A stretch of DNA of 40,335 nucleotides from Opitutia bacterium (GTDB taxonomy: Bacteria; Verrucomicrobiota; Verrucomicrobiia; Opitutales; Opitutaceae): the NCBI GenBank assembly GCA_016199925.1, contig JACQFT010000040.1, forward strand, positions 1-40,335, given 5' to 3'. A model generated the notes under the pieces. It ran no database searches. It saw nothing but the letters and a program-made list of their open reading frames with translations, and was not told where the DNA came from. A program made the position numbers and the translations under genes. Of the stretch, positions 18,153-25,104 are shown in pieces; the first letter of the stretch is position 1; each line of letters opens with the position of its first letter.

Positions 18153-18533
18153 ATGCCTCGTGCAACCAACTCGCCCGCGTCGCGCAAGCGCCGCAAGAAA
18201 GTCCTGAAATACGCCAAAGGCTATTTCGGCAACAAATCCAAGCTGTTCCGCTACGCCAAGGAAGCGGTCCAGCACGCCTGGCAATACGCCTACATCGACC
18301 GCAAGAAGAAGAAGGGCAATTTCCGCGCCCTGTGGATCGTCCGTCTCAACGCGGCCTGCCGCGAGGCCGGCATCAGCTACAGCCGTTTCATCGAGGGCCT
18401 CAAAGCCGCCAACATCCAGCTCGACCGTCGCCAGCTCTCCGAGCTCGCGATCGCCGACACGGTCGCGTTCGCCAGCCTCATCAAACAGGCCCAGGACGCG
18501 TTGAAGACCAAGGCGAGCGCCGCCAAGGCGTAA
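18153..18533 (+). CDS. rplT: 50S ribosomal protein L20
   Basis: The 126-residue protein begins MPRATNSPASRKRRKKVLKY and continues with the L20 signature KGYFGNKSKLFRYAKE, then WIVRLNAACREAGISYSRFI, all typical of L20. L20 binds 23S rRNA early in 50S assembly and is an autoregulator in other bacteria. Length is near the usual 115-120, with a short alanine-rich tail (KTKASAAKA). A strong terminator follows at 18599-18629, so rpmI-rplT is transcriptionally separable from pheS-pheT. Confidence 0.97.
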   Translation: MPRATNSPASRKRRKKVLKYAKGYFGNKSKLFRYAKEAVQHAWQYAYIDRKKKKGNFRALWIVRLNAACREAGISYSRFIEGLKAANIQLDRRQLSELAIADTVAFASLIKQAQDALKTKASAAKA

Positions 18534-18598
18534 GCCGGTTTCGCGAAACGCGGGCCGGCCCAAAGGCTCGCCTTCCGGTGGCAAACCCACTTCTCTGC

Positions 18599-18629
18599 AG
18601 GACGGGCCGCTCGCGCGCCCGTCCTTTTT
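18599..18629 (+). terminator. Rho-independent terminator after rplT
   Basis: GGACGGGC (18600-18607) pairs with GCCCGTCC (18617-18624), extended by A18599-T18625, and is followed by a run of T (18625-18629) and more T after one C. It lies 66 bases after the rplT stop. Confidence 0.88.
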
Positions 18630-18719
18630 CTTTTCCGCACCGATGACACCCACGAATCCGGATCAGCTCGTGAAGGGCCCGCGTCCCCGCGGGCCGCGTT
18701 TGGCTCCGTGAATTGATTC

Positions 18720-18746
18720 ATCTGTGACCATCCGTGCAATCCGTGG
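18720..18746 (+). repeat. single copy of the 27-nt ATCCGTG triplet motif
   Basis: Three cores (ATCTGTG, ATCCGTG, ATCCGTG) begin at 18720, 18730 and 18739, giving units of 10, 9 and 8 bases. The same layout recurs at 22922-22948, 22988-23014, 23961-23987 and 26009-26035. This copy ends 18 bases before pheS. Confidence 0.6.
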
Positions 18747-18764
18747 CTAACTGAATTTCTCCCG

Positions 18765-19808
18765 ATGCAAGACCTCCTCACCGCCCTCCTCGCCAAAGCT
18801 CCGGCCGAACTGGCCGCCCTGACGACCCGCGCCGACTTCGAGGCGGCCAAGGCCCGCTACGTCGGCCCGAACGGCGAACTCACCGCCCTCATGAAACAGA
18901 TGGGCGCCGTGCCCAAGGAGCAGCGCCCCGCGATGGGCAAGCTCATCAACGAGGCCAAGGCCCAGTTGCAGGCGCAGCTCGACGCCACCCTCGCGCGCAT
19001 CGGCGACGCCGAGATCGCCGCGCAACTCGGCCCCGCCGTCGATCCGTCGCTCCCGTCGCCCGACGCCGGCCCCGGCACGTGGCATCCGCTCACGCTCGTC
19101 CGCGAGGAAATGTGCCGCATCCTCCGCAAGGCCGGCTTCACCGTCGTCGAAGGCCCCGAGGTCGAGACCGAGTATTACTGCTTCGACGCGCTCAACACGC
19201 CCGCCGATCACCCGGCGCGCGACGCGCATGACACGTTCTACTTTCCCGAGCGCGCCCGTTTTGCCGGCGTGACCAAAAAGGACCCCGAAGAAAAATATCT
19301 CCTCCGCACCCACACCTCGTCGGTGCAGATCCGCTCCATGCTCAAGGGCCCGCCGCCGCTCCGCGTCGTGTCGCCCGGCCGCGTCTATCGCCGCGACACC
19401 TCCGATGCCACGCACAGCGCGAACTTCCACCAGATCGAGTGCCTCTACGTCGACAAGCACGTCACGGTGCGCGACCTGAAGGCGCTGCTCGACTACATCT
19501 TCGCGTCGCTCCTCGGCCAGGACACCAAGACGCGCTTCCGCCCGCACTATTTCAGTTACACCGAGCCGAGCTTCGAGGTGGATCTCTCCGCCAAGCATCT
19601 GCCCAAAGTGAACAAGGCGTGGATCGAGATCGGCGGCTGCGGCATCGTCGATCCCGGCGTGTTCGAGGCCGTCGGCTACGACCCGGAGGTGTGGACCGGC
19701 TACGCGTTCGGCATGGGCCTCGAGCGCCTCGCGATGCTCCTGTATGGCATCGATGACATCCGCTATTTCTACCAGAACGACGTGCGCTTCCTGAAACAGT
19801 TCGCCTGA
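18765..19808 (+). CDS. pheS: phenylalanyl-tRNA synthetase alpha subunit
   Basis: PheS is the catalytic class II subunit of the alpha2-beta2 enzyme that charges tRNA-Phe. The 347-residue product has the N-terminal coiled-coil arm for tRNA (about 1-95), motif 1/2 regions with HPLTLVREEMCRIL (about 106-119), TSSVQIRSML (about 184-193), the motif 2 stretch VSPGRVYRRDT, FHQIECLYVD, and motif 3 FGMGLERLAML (about 315-325), which ends the active site. Length fits the family (327-350). The beta subunit gene is downstream but is separated by a four-helix-bundle gene rather than being adjacent as is normal. Confidence 0.97.
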   Translation: MQDLLTALLAKAPAELAALTTRADFEAAKARYVGPNGELTALMKQMGAVPKEQRPAMGKLINEAKAQLQAQLDATLARIGDAEIAAQLGPAVDPSLPSPDAGPGTWHPLTLVREEMCRILRKAGFTVVEGPEVETEYYCFDALNTPADHPARDAHDTFYFPERARFAGVTKKDPEEKYLLRTHTSSVQIRSMLKGPPPLRVVSPGRVYRRDTSDATHSANFHQIECLYVDKHVTVRDLKALLDYIFASLLGQDTKTRFRPHYFSYTEPSFEVDLSAKHLPKVNKAWIEIGGCGIVDPGVFEAVGYDPEVWTGYAFGMGLERLAMLLYGIDDIRYFYQNDVRFLKQFA

Positions 19809-19820
19809 ACCAACTGCCAA

Positions 19821-19850
19821 GTAGCGAGCAGCGAGAAGCGAGCAGTGAGC
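19821..19850 (+). repeat. left inverted repeat arm, element 1
   Basis: Four tandem 7-base units with consensus AGYGAGN after an initial GT. Partner of 20217-20246. Confidence 0.7.
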
Positions 19851-20213
19851 ATGGCCGGCAAATCCCAATCCTTCCGCGATGTGATCGTGTGGCAAAAAGC
19901 CCACGCTTTCACGTTGGCCGTCTATCGCACTACTGATGCCTTTCCGAAGCACGAACTCTTCGCTCTCACTTCTCAACTGCGTCGAGCTGCTGCCAGCGTG
20001 CCGGCGAATTTCGTCGAAGGATTCCGCAAACGCACGACGCCCGACAAACTTCGCTACTACAACACCGCCCAAGCTTCGGCGGACGAGTGTCTCTATCATT
20101 TGATCTTGGCTTACGACCTCGGCTATGCCGATACGACGGGCTTGCAGACTGAGCTCGATCAAGTTTCGCGACTCCTCCAAGGATACATCAACGGCTTTGA
20201 TCCTGGATCCTAG
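19851..20213 (+). CDS. four-helix-bundle protein (23S rRNA intervening-sequence/S23 family)
   Basis: The 120-residue product fits the four-helix-bundle family found as the open reading frame of 23S rRNA intervening sequences and as scattered stand-alone genes: F-x-DVIVWQKAHAF (about 8-20), FPKHELFALTSQLRRAAASVPANFVEG (about 31-57), and a last helix with LIEAYDL-like LILAYDLGYAD. It has no catalytic motif; family members are thought to be nucleic-acid binding or structural, and the related Avd protein helps diversity-generating retroelements. ATG 19851 directly follows the left repeat arm (a GTG at 19845 lies within the arm). The gene is co-oriented with pheS and pheT, so it is probably transcribed with them. 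Confidence 0.85.
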   Translation: MAGKSQSFRDVIVWQKAHAFTLAVYRTTDAFPKHELFALTSQLRRAAASVPANFVEGFRKRTTPDKLRYYNTAQASADECLYHLILAYDLGYADTTGLQTELDQVSRLLQGYINGFDPGS

Positions 20214-20216
20214 ACT

Positions 20217-20246
20217 ACTCGCTACCCGCTACTCACTCCTCGCTAC
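20217..20246 (+). repeat. right inverted repeat arm, element 1
   Basis: Reverse complement reads as four 7-base units resembling the left arm (23/30 matches). It lies 15 bases before the pheT start, so it forms most of the pheT leader. Confidence 0.7.
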
Positions 20247-20261
20247 TCAAGAATCTCCTCC

Positions 20262-22721
20262 GTGAAAATCTCTCTCAACTGGATCAAGCAATACGTCGCG
20301 CTCGACGGCGTTTCCACCGCCGAGCTGGAGCACGCCTTCACCTTCCTCGGCTTTGAGGTCGAGGGCGTCGTCAGCACCGCGCTCCCGCCGCTGACCAACG
20401 TCGTCGTCGGCGCCATCCGCACGCGCACCAAGCACCCGAACGCCGACAAGCTCTCCGTCTGCACCGTCGATGTCGGCCCTGCCCACGGCGGCGTGCGCAC
20501 CATCGTCTGCGGCGCGCACAATTGCGACGCCGGCAACTTCGTCCCGGTCGCGCTCCCCGGCGCCGTCCTCCCCGGCGATTTCAAAATCAAACAGTCCAAA
20601 ATCCGCGGCCAGACTTCCGACGGCATGCTCTGCTCGCCCGACGAACTCGGCCTCGGCGGCGAGCACGCCGGCCTCTTGCTGCTCTCCGGCCAGCCGACCC
20701 TCGGCCAGCCGATCAACGAGACTCTCCACGGCGGCGACACCGTCTTCGACCTCGAGATCACGCCCAACCGCCCCGACGCACTCAGCCAGATGGGTCTCGC
20801 GCGCGAACTCGCCGCGTGGTTCCGCCAGCCCGTCGCGTTTCCCGAAATCAAGTTCCACAACCAGACCCACGGCGAGCGTCCCGACATTCTCGCCGGCATC
20901 CGCGTCGAGTCGCCCGAAGATTGCCCGCTCTACGTCGGCATCGCCGTCGCCGGCGTGAAAGTCGGCCCGAGCCCCGCGTGGATGCAGGAGCGCCTCACCG
21001 CCGTCGGCCTGCGCCCGATCAACAACCTCGTCGACGTCGGCAACTACGTCATGCTCGAGCTCGGCCAGCCGTTGCACGTGTTCGACGCCAAGAAAATCGG
21101 CGGTCGCCAGATCGTCGTGCGCCGCGCCGCCGACGGCGAGAAGCTCACCACCCTCGACGGCAAGGAGCGCCAGCTCAACCGCCGCATGCTCGTCATCGCC
21201 GACGAGGCGAAACCGCTCGTCATCGCCGGCCTCATGGGCGGCGCGAGCGCCGAGGTGGATGCCGGCACGACCGACATCGTGCTCGAGGCCGCGTATTTTC
21301 GCCCGCAGTCGATCCGCTGGACCTCCAGGCGCCTCGGTCTCACGTCCGACTCCGCGTATCGTTTTGAGCGCGGCGTCGATCCGCACGGCACGCTCGAGGC
21401 CGCGCGCCGCGCCATCGATCTCATCCTCGCAACCGCCGGCGGCACCGTCGTCGGCCCGTCGTTCCAAGTCGGCGGCGACCGCCCGTGGCAGCGCGAAATC
21501 AAAGTCACGCCCGCGTTCATCCGCGCGCGTTTCGGCTTCGATGTTTCCGACGACGCCATCCGCGACGCCCTGCGCGCGCTCAACCTCGCCATCGTCGGCG
21601 AGAGCGAGACCGCGACCGGCCCCGAGTGGACGGTCGACATTCCCAGCTACCGCGGCGATCTCGACCGCCCGATCGATCTCGTCGAGGAAGTCCTGCGCAT
21701 CCACGGGACCGACAAAGTGCCGCCCGCGCCTTGCGCCGGCCCCGCGCTCGTCGACGGCGACGATGACCCGATTGCCGTCTTCAACCGCCGGGCGACCGAC
21801 TACCTCGTCGGCCAGAGTTTCCACGAAGTCGTCAACTACACGCTGCGTTCGCAGCAGGAACTTTCCACCTGGGTCTCCGCCGCTTCGGCCGAGGAGCTCG
21901 CGCTCGCGAATCCGTTCGTCGACGACCAGTCGCACCTCCGCCCGACGCTCGTGCTCGGCCTGATGGACTCGCTCAAGCTCAACCAGTCCCGCGGCAACGC
22001 CGTCGCGCGCCTCTGCGAGACCGGCCGCGTGTTCATGGAGCACAACGGCACCGTGCAGGAGTGCGTCGGCGTCGCTTTTCTGATCTGCGAAAACGAAAAG
22101 GACCGCGCGTGGCTCCCGCGCGCCCAGCCCGATTTCTACACGGTCAAGCGCCACATGGAGATTCTCGCCGGCGCGGCCGGCCTCACGCTCGCGGCGCAGG
22201 AACTCAAGCCCGTCACCGGCGCGTTCTGGGGCTGGCAACCCGGCCAGTCCGCCACCGCCGGCGAATTGACGGCGGGGTGGACGGCGCGCTTCGGCCTGCT
22301 GAATCCCGCGATGGTCCGCGCCGCGGGCGTCGAGGGCAGAGTCTGGGCCGGGATGCTCGCGATCCTACCGGAGAAACTCACCGCCGCCGGCGGCCACCGC
22401 CGCTATCAGCCGTTCAGCCTCATGCCTGCCGCGCTGCGCGACCTCGCGCTCGTGGTCGAGGCCGCGCGCCACGCCGGCGAGGTGCGCCAGCAGTTGCTCG
22501 CCGTCGCGCGCACGGCGGCCGGCACGGCGTTCGCCGTCGAGTCGGTCGAAGTCTTCGACGTCTATACCGGCGCCGGCCTGCCGGCCGGAAAGAAGAGCCT
22601 GGCCTTCGCGCTGTCGTTCCGCTCGCAGGAGCGCACGCTCACCGACGACGAGGTCAACACCGTCTTCCAGCGAATCCAAAAAGACATCGCCGCCGACGGC
22701 ACGATGGCCGTGCGCGCGTGA
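20262..22721 (+). CDS. pheT: phenylalanyl-tRNA synthetase beta subunit
   Basis: PheT is the large, non-catalytic subunit for tRNA binding and editing. The 819-residue product begins MKISLNWIKQYV, has the tRNA-binding OB-fold (EMAP-like, about 40-150), the B3/B4 editing domain (about 210-390), the B5 domain (about 400-480), and a C-terminal ferredoxin-like anticodon domain (about 725-818, with SFRSQERTLTDDEV). Length is typical. The start is GTG 20262; no AGGAGG-like site precedes it because the immediate leader is the right arm of the inserted repeat element. Translation may depend on coupling or on a weak site. Confidence 0.96.
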   Translation: MKISLNWIKQYVALDGVSTAELEHAFTFLGFEVEGVVSTALPPLTNVVVGAIRTRTKHPNADKLSVCTVDVGPAHGGVRTIVCGAHNCDAGNFVPVALPGAVLPGDFKIKQSKIRGQTSDGMLCSPDELGLGGEHAGLLLLSGQPTLGQPINETLHGGDTVFDLEITPNRPDALSQMGLARELAAWFRQPVAFPEIKFHNQTHGERPDILAGIRVESPEDCPLYVGIAVAGVKVGPSPAWMQERLTAVGLRPINNLVDVGNYVMLELGQPLHVFDAKKIGGRQIVVRRAADGEKLTTLDGKERQLNRRMLVIADEAKPLVIAGLMGGASAEVDAGTTDIVLEAAYFRPQSIRWTSRRLGLTSDSAYRFERGVDPHGTLEAARRAIDLILATAGGTVVGPSFQVGGDRPWQREIKVTPAFIRARFGFDVSDDAIRDALRALNLAIVGESETATGPEWTVDIPSYRGDLDRPIDLVEEVLRIHGTDKVPPAPCAGPALVDGDDDPIAVFNRRATDYLVGQSFHEVVNYTLRSQQELSTWVSAASAEELALANPFVDDQSHLRPTLVLGLMDSLKLNQSRGNAVARLCETGRVFMEHNGTVQECVGVAFLICENEKDRAWLPRAQPDFYTVKRHMEILAGAAGLTLAAQELKPVTGAFWGWQPGQSATAGELTAGWTARFGLLNPAMVRAAGVEGRVWAGMLAILPEKLTAAGGHRRYQPFSLMPAALRDLALVVEAARHAGEVRQQLLAVARTAAGTAFAVESVEVFDVYTGAGLPAGKKSLAFALSFRSQERTLTDDEVNTVFQRIQKDIAADGTMAVRA

Positions 22722-22737
22722 GGTGAATTTTTGCAGA

Positions 22738-22858
22738 GCGGAGTCGCCGACTCCGCCTTCCGCAAGGGCCGCCGCTTGTCGGCGTGCCGCCAACGGACGG
22801 GAGCGGCAGGGCGACAAGCCGTCGCCAAGCCTACGGCGGGCAAGCAAGCGCCCTACAG
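22738..22858. repeat. REP/BIME-like palindrome cluster after pheT
   Basis: Starts with a near-perfect palindrome GCGGAGTCG/CGACTCCGC (22738-22756, one central base) and ends with GCGCCCTACAG (about 22848-22858), the reverse form of a TGTAGGGC start. A shortened second copy of this end lies at 23041-23058. The 422-base gap between pheT and sodA (22722-23143) contains this, the 22922-23014 inverted pair and a candidate promoter, and no gene I can support. Confidence 0.65.
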
Positions 22859-22921
22859 TGGCAAGCGCGGCTGTTGGCGACGGCGCGTGCGGGTGAGGCC
22901 GACGACGGCCGTCTTGTTTGA

Positions 22922-23014
22922 CCTCGGATTGCCCGGATGAAGACGGATCAAGGCACGGATTTTCCGGCGGCTGGGATCGGGGGTTGTATCCGTCTTTATC
23001 CGTGAAATCCGAGG
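22922..23014. repeat. inverted pair of the 27-nt ATCCGTG triplet motif
   Basis: The left arm (22922-22948, read in complement) and the right arm (22988-23014) match at 24 of 27 bases, separated by 39 bases. Each has three ATCCG-cores at 10- and 9-base spacing, ending ATCCGAGG. Transcripts could form a long hairpin. No T-tract follows. Confidence 0.7.
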
Positions 23015-23107
23015 GTAAAAAGAAGGGTGGGCGCGGCACGGCGGCAAGCGCCCTACAGCTCCCGACGGCGCCTTGGCACGCCGTGGCGCTCCGCGCGCAG
23101 GCCGCCC

Positions 23108-23137
23108 TTGCGCTTTCGTTTTCAATTCGCATAGTGC
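23108..23137 (+). promoter_or_regulatory. candidate promoter for sodA
   Basis: TTGCGC (23108-23113), 18-base spacer, TAGTGC (23132-23137), seven bases before the ATG at 23144. If used, the leader would be almost absent. The hexamers resemble those proposed for degP. Confidence 0.3.
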
Positions 23138-23143
23138 GGTCGC

Positions 23144-23908
23144 ATGAGCGCTCATGATTCCACGAAGATGTCGCGGCGCGCTGCGCTGAAAACGCTGGGG
23201 GCTGTGGCCGTGTTGGCGGGTCTCGCCGCCCTGGCGGGTCGCGCGGGCGCGGCCCAGGAAACGGCGGCGCCGGCCGCCGCCGCGCCGGCCCCGCAGCCGT
23301 TCACCCTGCCGCCGCTCGGCTACGCCTACGACGCCCTCGAGCCGCACCTCGATGCGCGCACGATGGAGATTCACTACACGAAACATCACCAGGCCTACAT
23401 CACCAACGCGAACGCCGCGCTGCAGTCACACCCCGAGCTGCATGGAATGACGGGCGAGGAGATGCTGTCCAAGTTTACCGAGCTCCCCGAGAGCGTCCGC
23501 GTCGCCGTGCGCAACAACGTCGGCGGCCACGTGAACCATTCCTTCTTCTGGAAAATCCTCGGACCGAACGGCGGCGGCGCCCCCGCCGGCGTGATCGGCG
23601 ACGCCATCACCCGCCAGTTCGGCTCCTTCGACGCCCTGAAAAAGCAGTTCAACGACGCCGCGATGAAACGGTTCGGCAGCGGCTGGGCGTGGGTCTGCCT
23701 CAACGGCGACAGCCTGATGATCCAGTCGACCGCCAACCAGGATTCGCCGCTCACGGGCCGCGCGACCCCCGTCCTCGGCCTCGATGTGTGGGAGCATGCC
23801 TACTATCTCCACTACCAGAACCGCCGCGCCGACTACTGCGCCGCCTTCTGGAACGTCGTCAACTGGGCGCAAGTCGAGGCCAACTACACCGCCGCGCTGA
23901 AGGCCTGA
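23144..23908 (+). CDS. sodA: Mn-type superoxide dismutase with Tat-like signal peptide
   Basis: The enzyme converts superoxide to oxygen and peroxide. The 254-residue product has an N-terminal twin-arginine-like signal ([10 protein letters not shown], 10-19, then a hydrophobic stretch to about 37), an Ala/Pro linker, and a complete SOD domain (about 52-254). Metal ligands are visible: His77, His132, Asp214 and His218 (DVWEHAYY). Gln199 in STANQDSPL and the Gly-Gly before His129 follow the manganese-type pattern rather than the iron type. A Tat signal is notable because most bacterial Mn-SODs are cytoplasmic; folded export to the periplasm is inferred. The start could also be ATG 23168 (MSRRAALK), which still keeps the RR motif. 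Confidence 0.92.
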   Translation: MSAHDSTKMSRRAALKTLGAVAVLAGLAALAGRAGAAQETAAPAAAAPAPQPFTLPPLGYAYDALEPHLDARTMEIHYTKHHQAYITNANAALQSHPELHGMTGEEMLSKFTELPESVRVAVRNNVGGHVNHSFFWKILGPNGGGAPAGVIGDAITRQFGSFDALKKQFNDAAMKRFGSGWAWVCLNGDSLMIQSTANQDSPLTGRATPVLGLDVWEHAYYLHYQNRRADYCAAFWNVVNWAQVEANYTAALKA

Positions 23909-23912
23909 GGAT

Positions 23913-23939
23913 TTGTAGGGCAGGGTCGCCGACCCCGCC
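23913..23939. repeat. REP-like hairpin after sodA
   Basis: TTGTAGGGC followed by GGGTC-GCC-GACCC: a five-base stem with a GCC loop. It resembles the palindrome at 22738-22756, in which the loop is also GCC while the stem differs. Confidence 0.6.
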
Positions 23940-23960
23940 GAATTGACGCTAAATTTTTCT

Positions 23961-24047
23961 CTAAGGATCGCACGGACATTCACGGATCAAGCCGCGCAGC
24001 CTGCATCTGTGTTTGGTCAATCCGTGCAATCCGTAATCCGTGGTTCT
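23961..24047. repeat. second inverted pair of the ATCCGTG triplet motif
   Basis: The complement of 23961-23987 has cores at 10- and 9-base spacing (ATCCGTG, GTCCGTG, ATCC). The right arm (24005-24043) has ATCTGTG, ATCCGTG, ATCCGT and ATCCGTGG with extra bases. The right arm ends 13 bases before the ferredoxin ATG. Confidence 0.6.
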
Positions 24048-24056
24048 TTCTGAGAA

Positions 24057-24386
24057 ATGAAAACTTTCGAGGAAATCAACCTCCCCGCCGCCCGCTACCA
24101 TCTGTTCCTCTGCGCCGGGCCCCGCTGCTGCACCGAAGCCGAGGGCCTCGCGACGTGGCAGCACCTCAAGGCGCAGGCGAAAGCGCACCACCTCCCCGCG
24201 CTCCGCACGAAGGCCGCGTGTTTCCGCCGCTGCGCAGAAGGTCCGTGGCTCGTCGTCTATCCCGACGGCGTCTGGTATTCCCACGTCACGCCCGAGCGCT
24301 TCGACCGCATCCGCCGCGAGCACCTGGAGGGCGGCACCCCCGTCGCCGAGTGGGTGAGGGCGGTGAACGCGCTGGGTGGCGAGTGA
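24057..24386 (+). CDS. thioredoxin-like [2Fe-2S] ferredoxin
   Basis: The 109-residue protein has the cysteine pattern of the thioredoxin-fold ferredoxins related to the NuoE C-terminal domain: Cys19, Cys24, Cys25, Cys55 and Cys59 (FLCAGPRCC and ACFRRC), with the following GPWLVVYPDGVWY strand typical of the family. These small electron carriers bind one [2Fe-2S] cluster and act in the cytosol; the partner is unknown. The gene has no co-transcribed neighbour. The last 30 codons are duplicated 813 bases downstream, beyond a toxin-antitoxin cassette (see 25105-25199). The duplicate agrees in protein sequence except the last residue (Glu here, Gly there). Confidence 0.85.
   Translation: MKTFEEINLPAARYHLFLCAGPRCCTEAEGLATWQHLKAQAKAHHLPALRTKAACFRRCAEGPWLVVYPDGVWYSHVTPERFDRIRREHLEGGTPVAEWVRAVNALGGE
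24292..24386 (+). repeat. 95-bp direct repeat, copy 1 (3' end of ferredoxin gene)
   Basis: Matches 25105-25199 at 91 of 95 bases. The differences are two synonymous GAG/GAA changes and a final GAG/GGC codon change. The two copies flank hepT-mntA. Confidence 0.95.
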
Positions 24387-24409
24387 GAATTGGTGGGCAG
24401 GGATTGACT

Positions 24410-24433
24410 GTAGGAGCGGCTTTACGCCGCGAT
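24410..24433. repeat. REP-like element, GTAGGAGC type
   Basis: GTAGGA followed by GCGGC/GCCGC around loop TTTAC and then GAT. It is identical over 24 bases to the left half of the unit at 25886-25974. It sits between the ferredoxin stop and the hepT stop. Confidence 0.75.
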
Positions 24434-24435
24434 AC

Positions 24436-24783
24436 TCAGGCCTTTTCCAAAACAGTGACGAGTTGCCCGATGTCGCGGCTGAGTCCGGGTGCCTTGTTGC
24501 GAGCGACATCGTAGACGATGAAATAATCCACGCCGAAATAATCGTGAATCAGCCGGTCACGCATTCCGGCCATCCGGCGCCACTCGATCTGCGGGTGCTT
24601 CGCCCGAAACTCCTCGGGAATTTTCTTCGTGGCTTCACCAATGATTTCGATGGCCCGCACGCAAGCGCGCTTCAGCACTGCGTCGGCGACGAACTGATCG
24701 GCCGTTTTGCCGGCGGTCGAGTCGCGCAGAAACACCGCCTCGTCGCGGATGTGCCGCAGATACTCAATGACCGAGATCGACAT
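24436..24783 (-). CDS. hepT: HepT-type HEPN toxin (DUF86)
   Basis: HepT is the HEPN-domain RNase toxin of type VII (MntA/HepT) systems; it cuts RNA and is silenced by AMPylation. The 115-residue product is all-helical and carries the R-x4-H-x-Y motif (Arg75, His80, Tyr82 in [12 protein letters not shown]), in which Arg and His are the RNase residues and Tyr is the target for AMP addition in characterised systems. [14 protein letters not shown] (43-56) is also typical. ATG 24783 is used because the longer frame only overlaps mntA. Its start overlaps the mntA 3' end by 20 bases, so the two genes are translationally coupled, antitoxin first. Confidence 0.92.
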   Translation of the reverse strand: MSISVIEYLRHIRDEAVFLRDSTAGKTADQFVADAVLKRACVRAIEIIGEATKKIPEEFRAKHPQIEWRRMAGMRDRLIHDYFGVDYFIVYDVARNKAPGLSRDIGQLVTVLEKA

Positions 24784-25054
24784 ACTGCACCTCGCGCAGG
24801 ATATGCGGCCCGAGGTAGGGGCTGAGCGAGTCATCCGTCACCAAGTCCACGCGTCGGCGAAAAGCGGACTCCAGCGCTTCGCTGACCGCCATGAAATTGT
24901 CGAACGTCCGTGCTGTAGGGAGAAAAGACACGAGAACATCCACATCGCTGTCCTGCTTCGCATCTCCTCTGGCGACTGACCCGAACACGCCCAACCTACT
25001 CACGCCGGCATCGGTGAGCCGTTGGCGGATGGGAGTGATGGTTTGCTGGATCAT
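24764..25054 (-). CDS. mntA: MntA-type minimal nucleotidyltransferase antitoxin
   Basis: MntA transfers AMP from ATP to the HepT tyrosine and so neutralises the toxin. The 96-residue product shows the minimal nucleotidyltransferase motif GS-x10-DxD (Gly25-Ser26, Asp37 and Asp39 in [18 protein letters not shown]) and the third carboxylate Asp70 (RRVDLV). The C-terminal part is short, as expected for the minimal type. The start ATG 25054 follows an -10/-35 pair almost directly, so the transcript may be leaderless. It is the first gene of the cassette and precedes hepT with a 20-base overlap. Confidence 0.92.
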   Translation of the reverse strand: MIQQTITPIRQRLTDAGVSRLGVFGSVARGDAKQDSDVDVLVSFLPTARTFDNFMAVSEALESAFRRRVDLVTDDSLSPYLGPHILREVQYVDLGH

Positions 25055-25056
25055 GC

Positions 25057-25089
25057 GCGAGAACTTATCTCGCCGGGCAGGCGGGTCAA
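25057..25089 (-). promoter_or_regulatory. mntA-hepT promoter with overlapping palindromic operator
   Basis: On the minus strand TTGACC (25089-25084), 16-base spacer, and TAAGTT (25067-25062). A perfect inverted repeat GCGAGA-N5-TCTCGC (25057-25073) covers the -10. This is a good candidate operator for autoregulation, common in toxin-antitoxin modules. The predicted start of RNA is near 25055, next to the ATG. Confidence 0.55.
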
Positions 25090-25104
25090 GGGTCGGGAAT
25101 GAAG

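Larger units (their letters stand above)
19821..20246 (+). mobile_element. four-helix-bundle gene element with heptamer inverted repeats, inserted between pheS and pheT
   Basis: The left arm (19821-19850) and right arm (20217-20246) are inverted repeats matching at 23 of 30 bases. Each arm is made of 7-base units (AGCGAGN, left four in a row; the right arm reads the same in complement). The arms enclose one gene: the left arm stops immediately before ATG 19851 and the right arm begins within four bases after the stop. The element splits a normally adjacent pheS-pheT pair. Mobility is inference. Confidence 0.6.
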
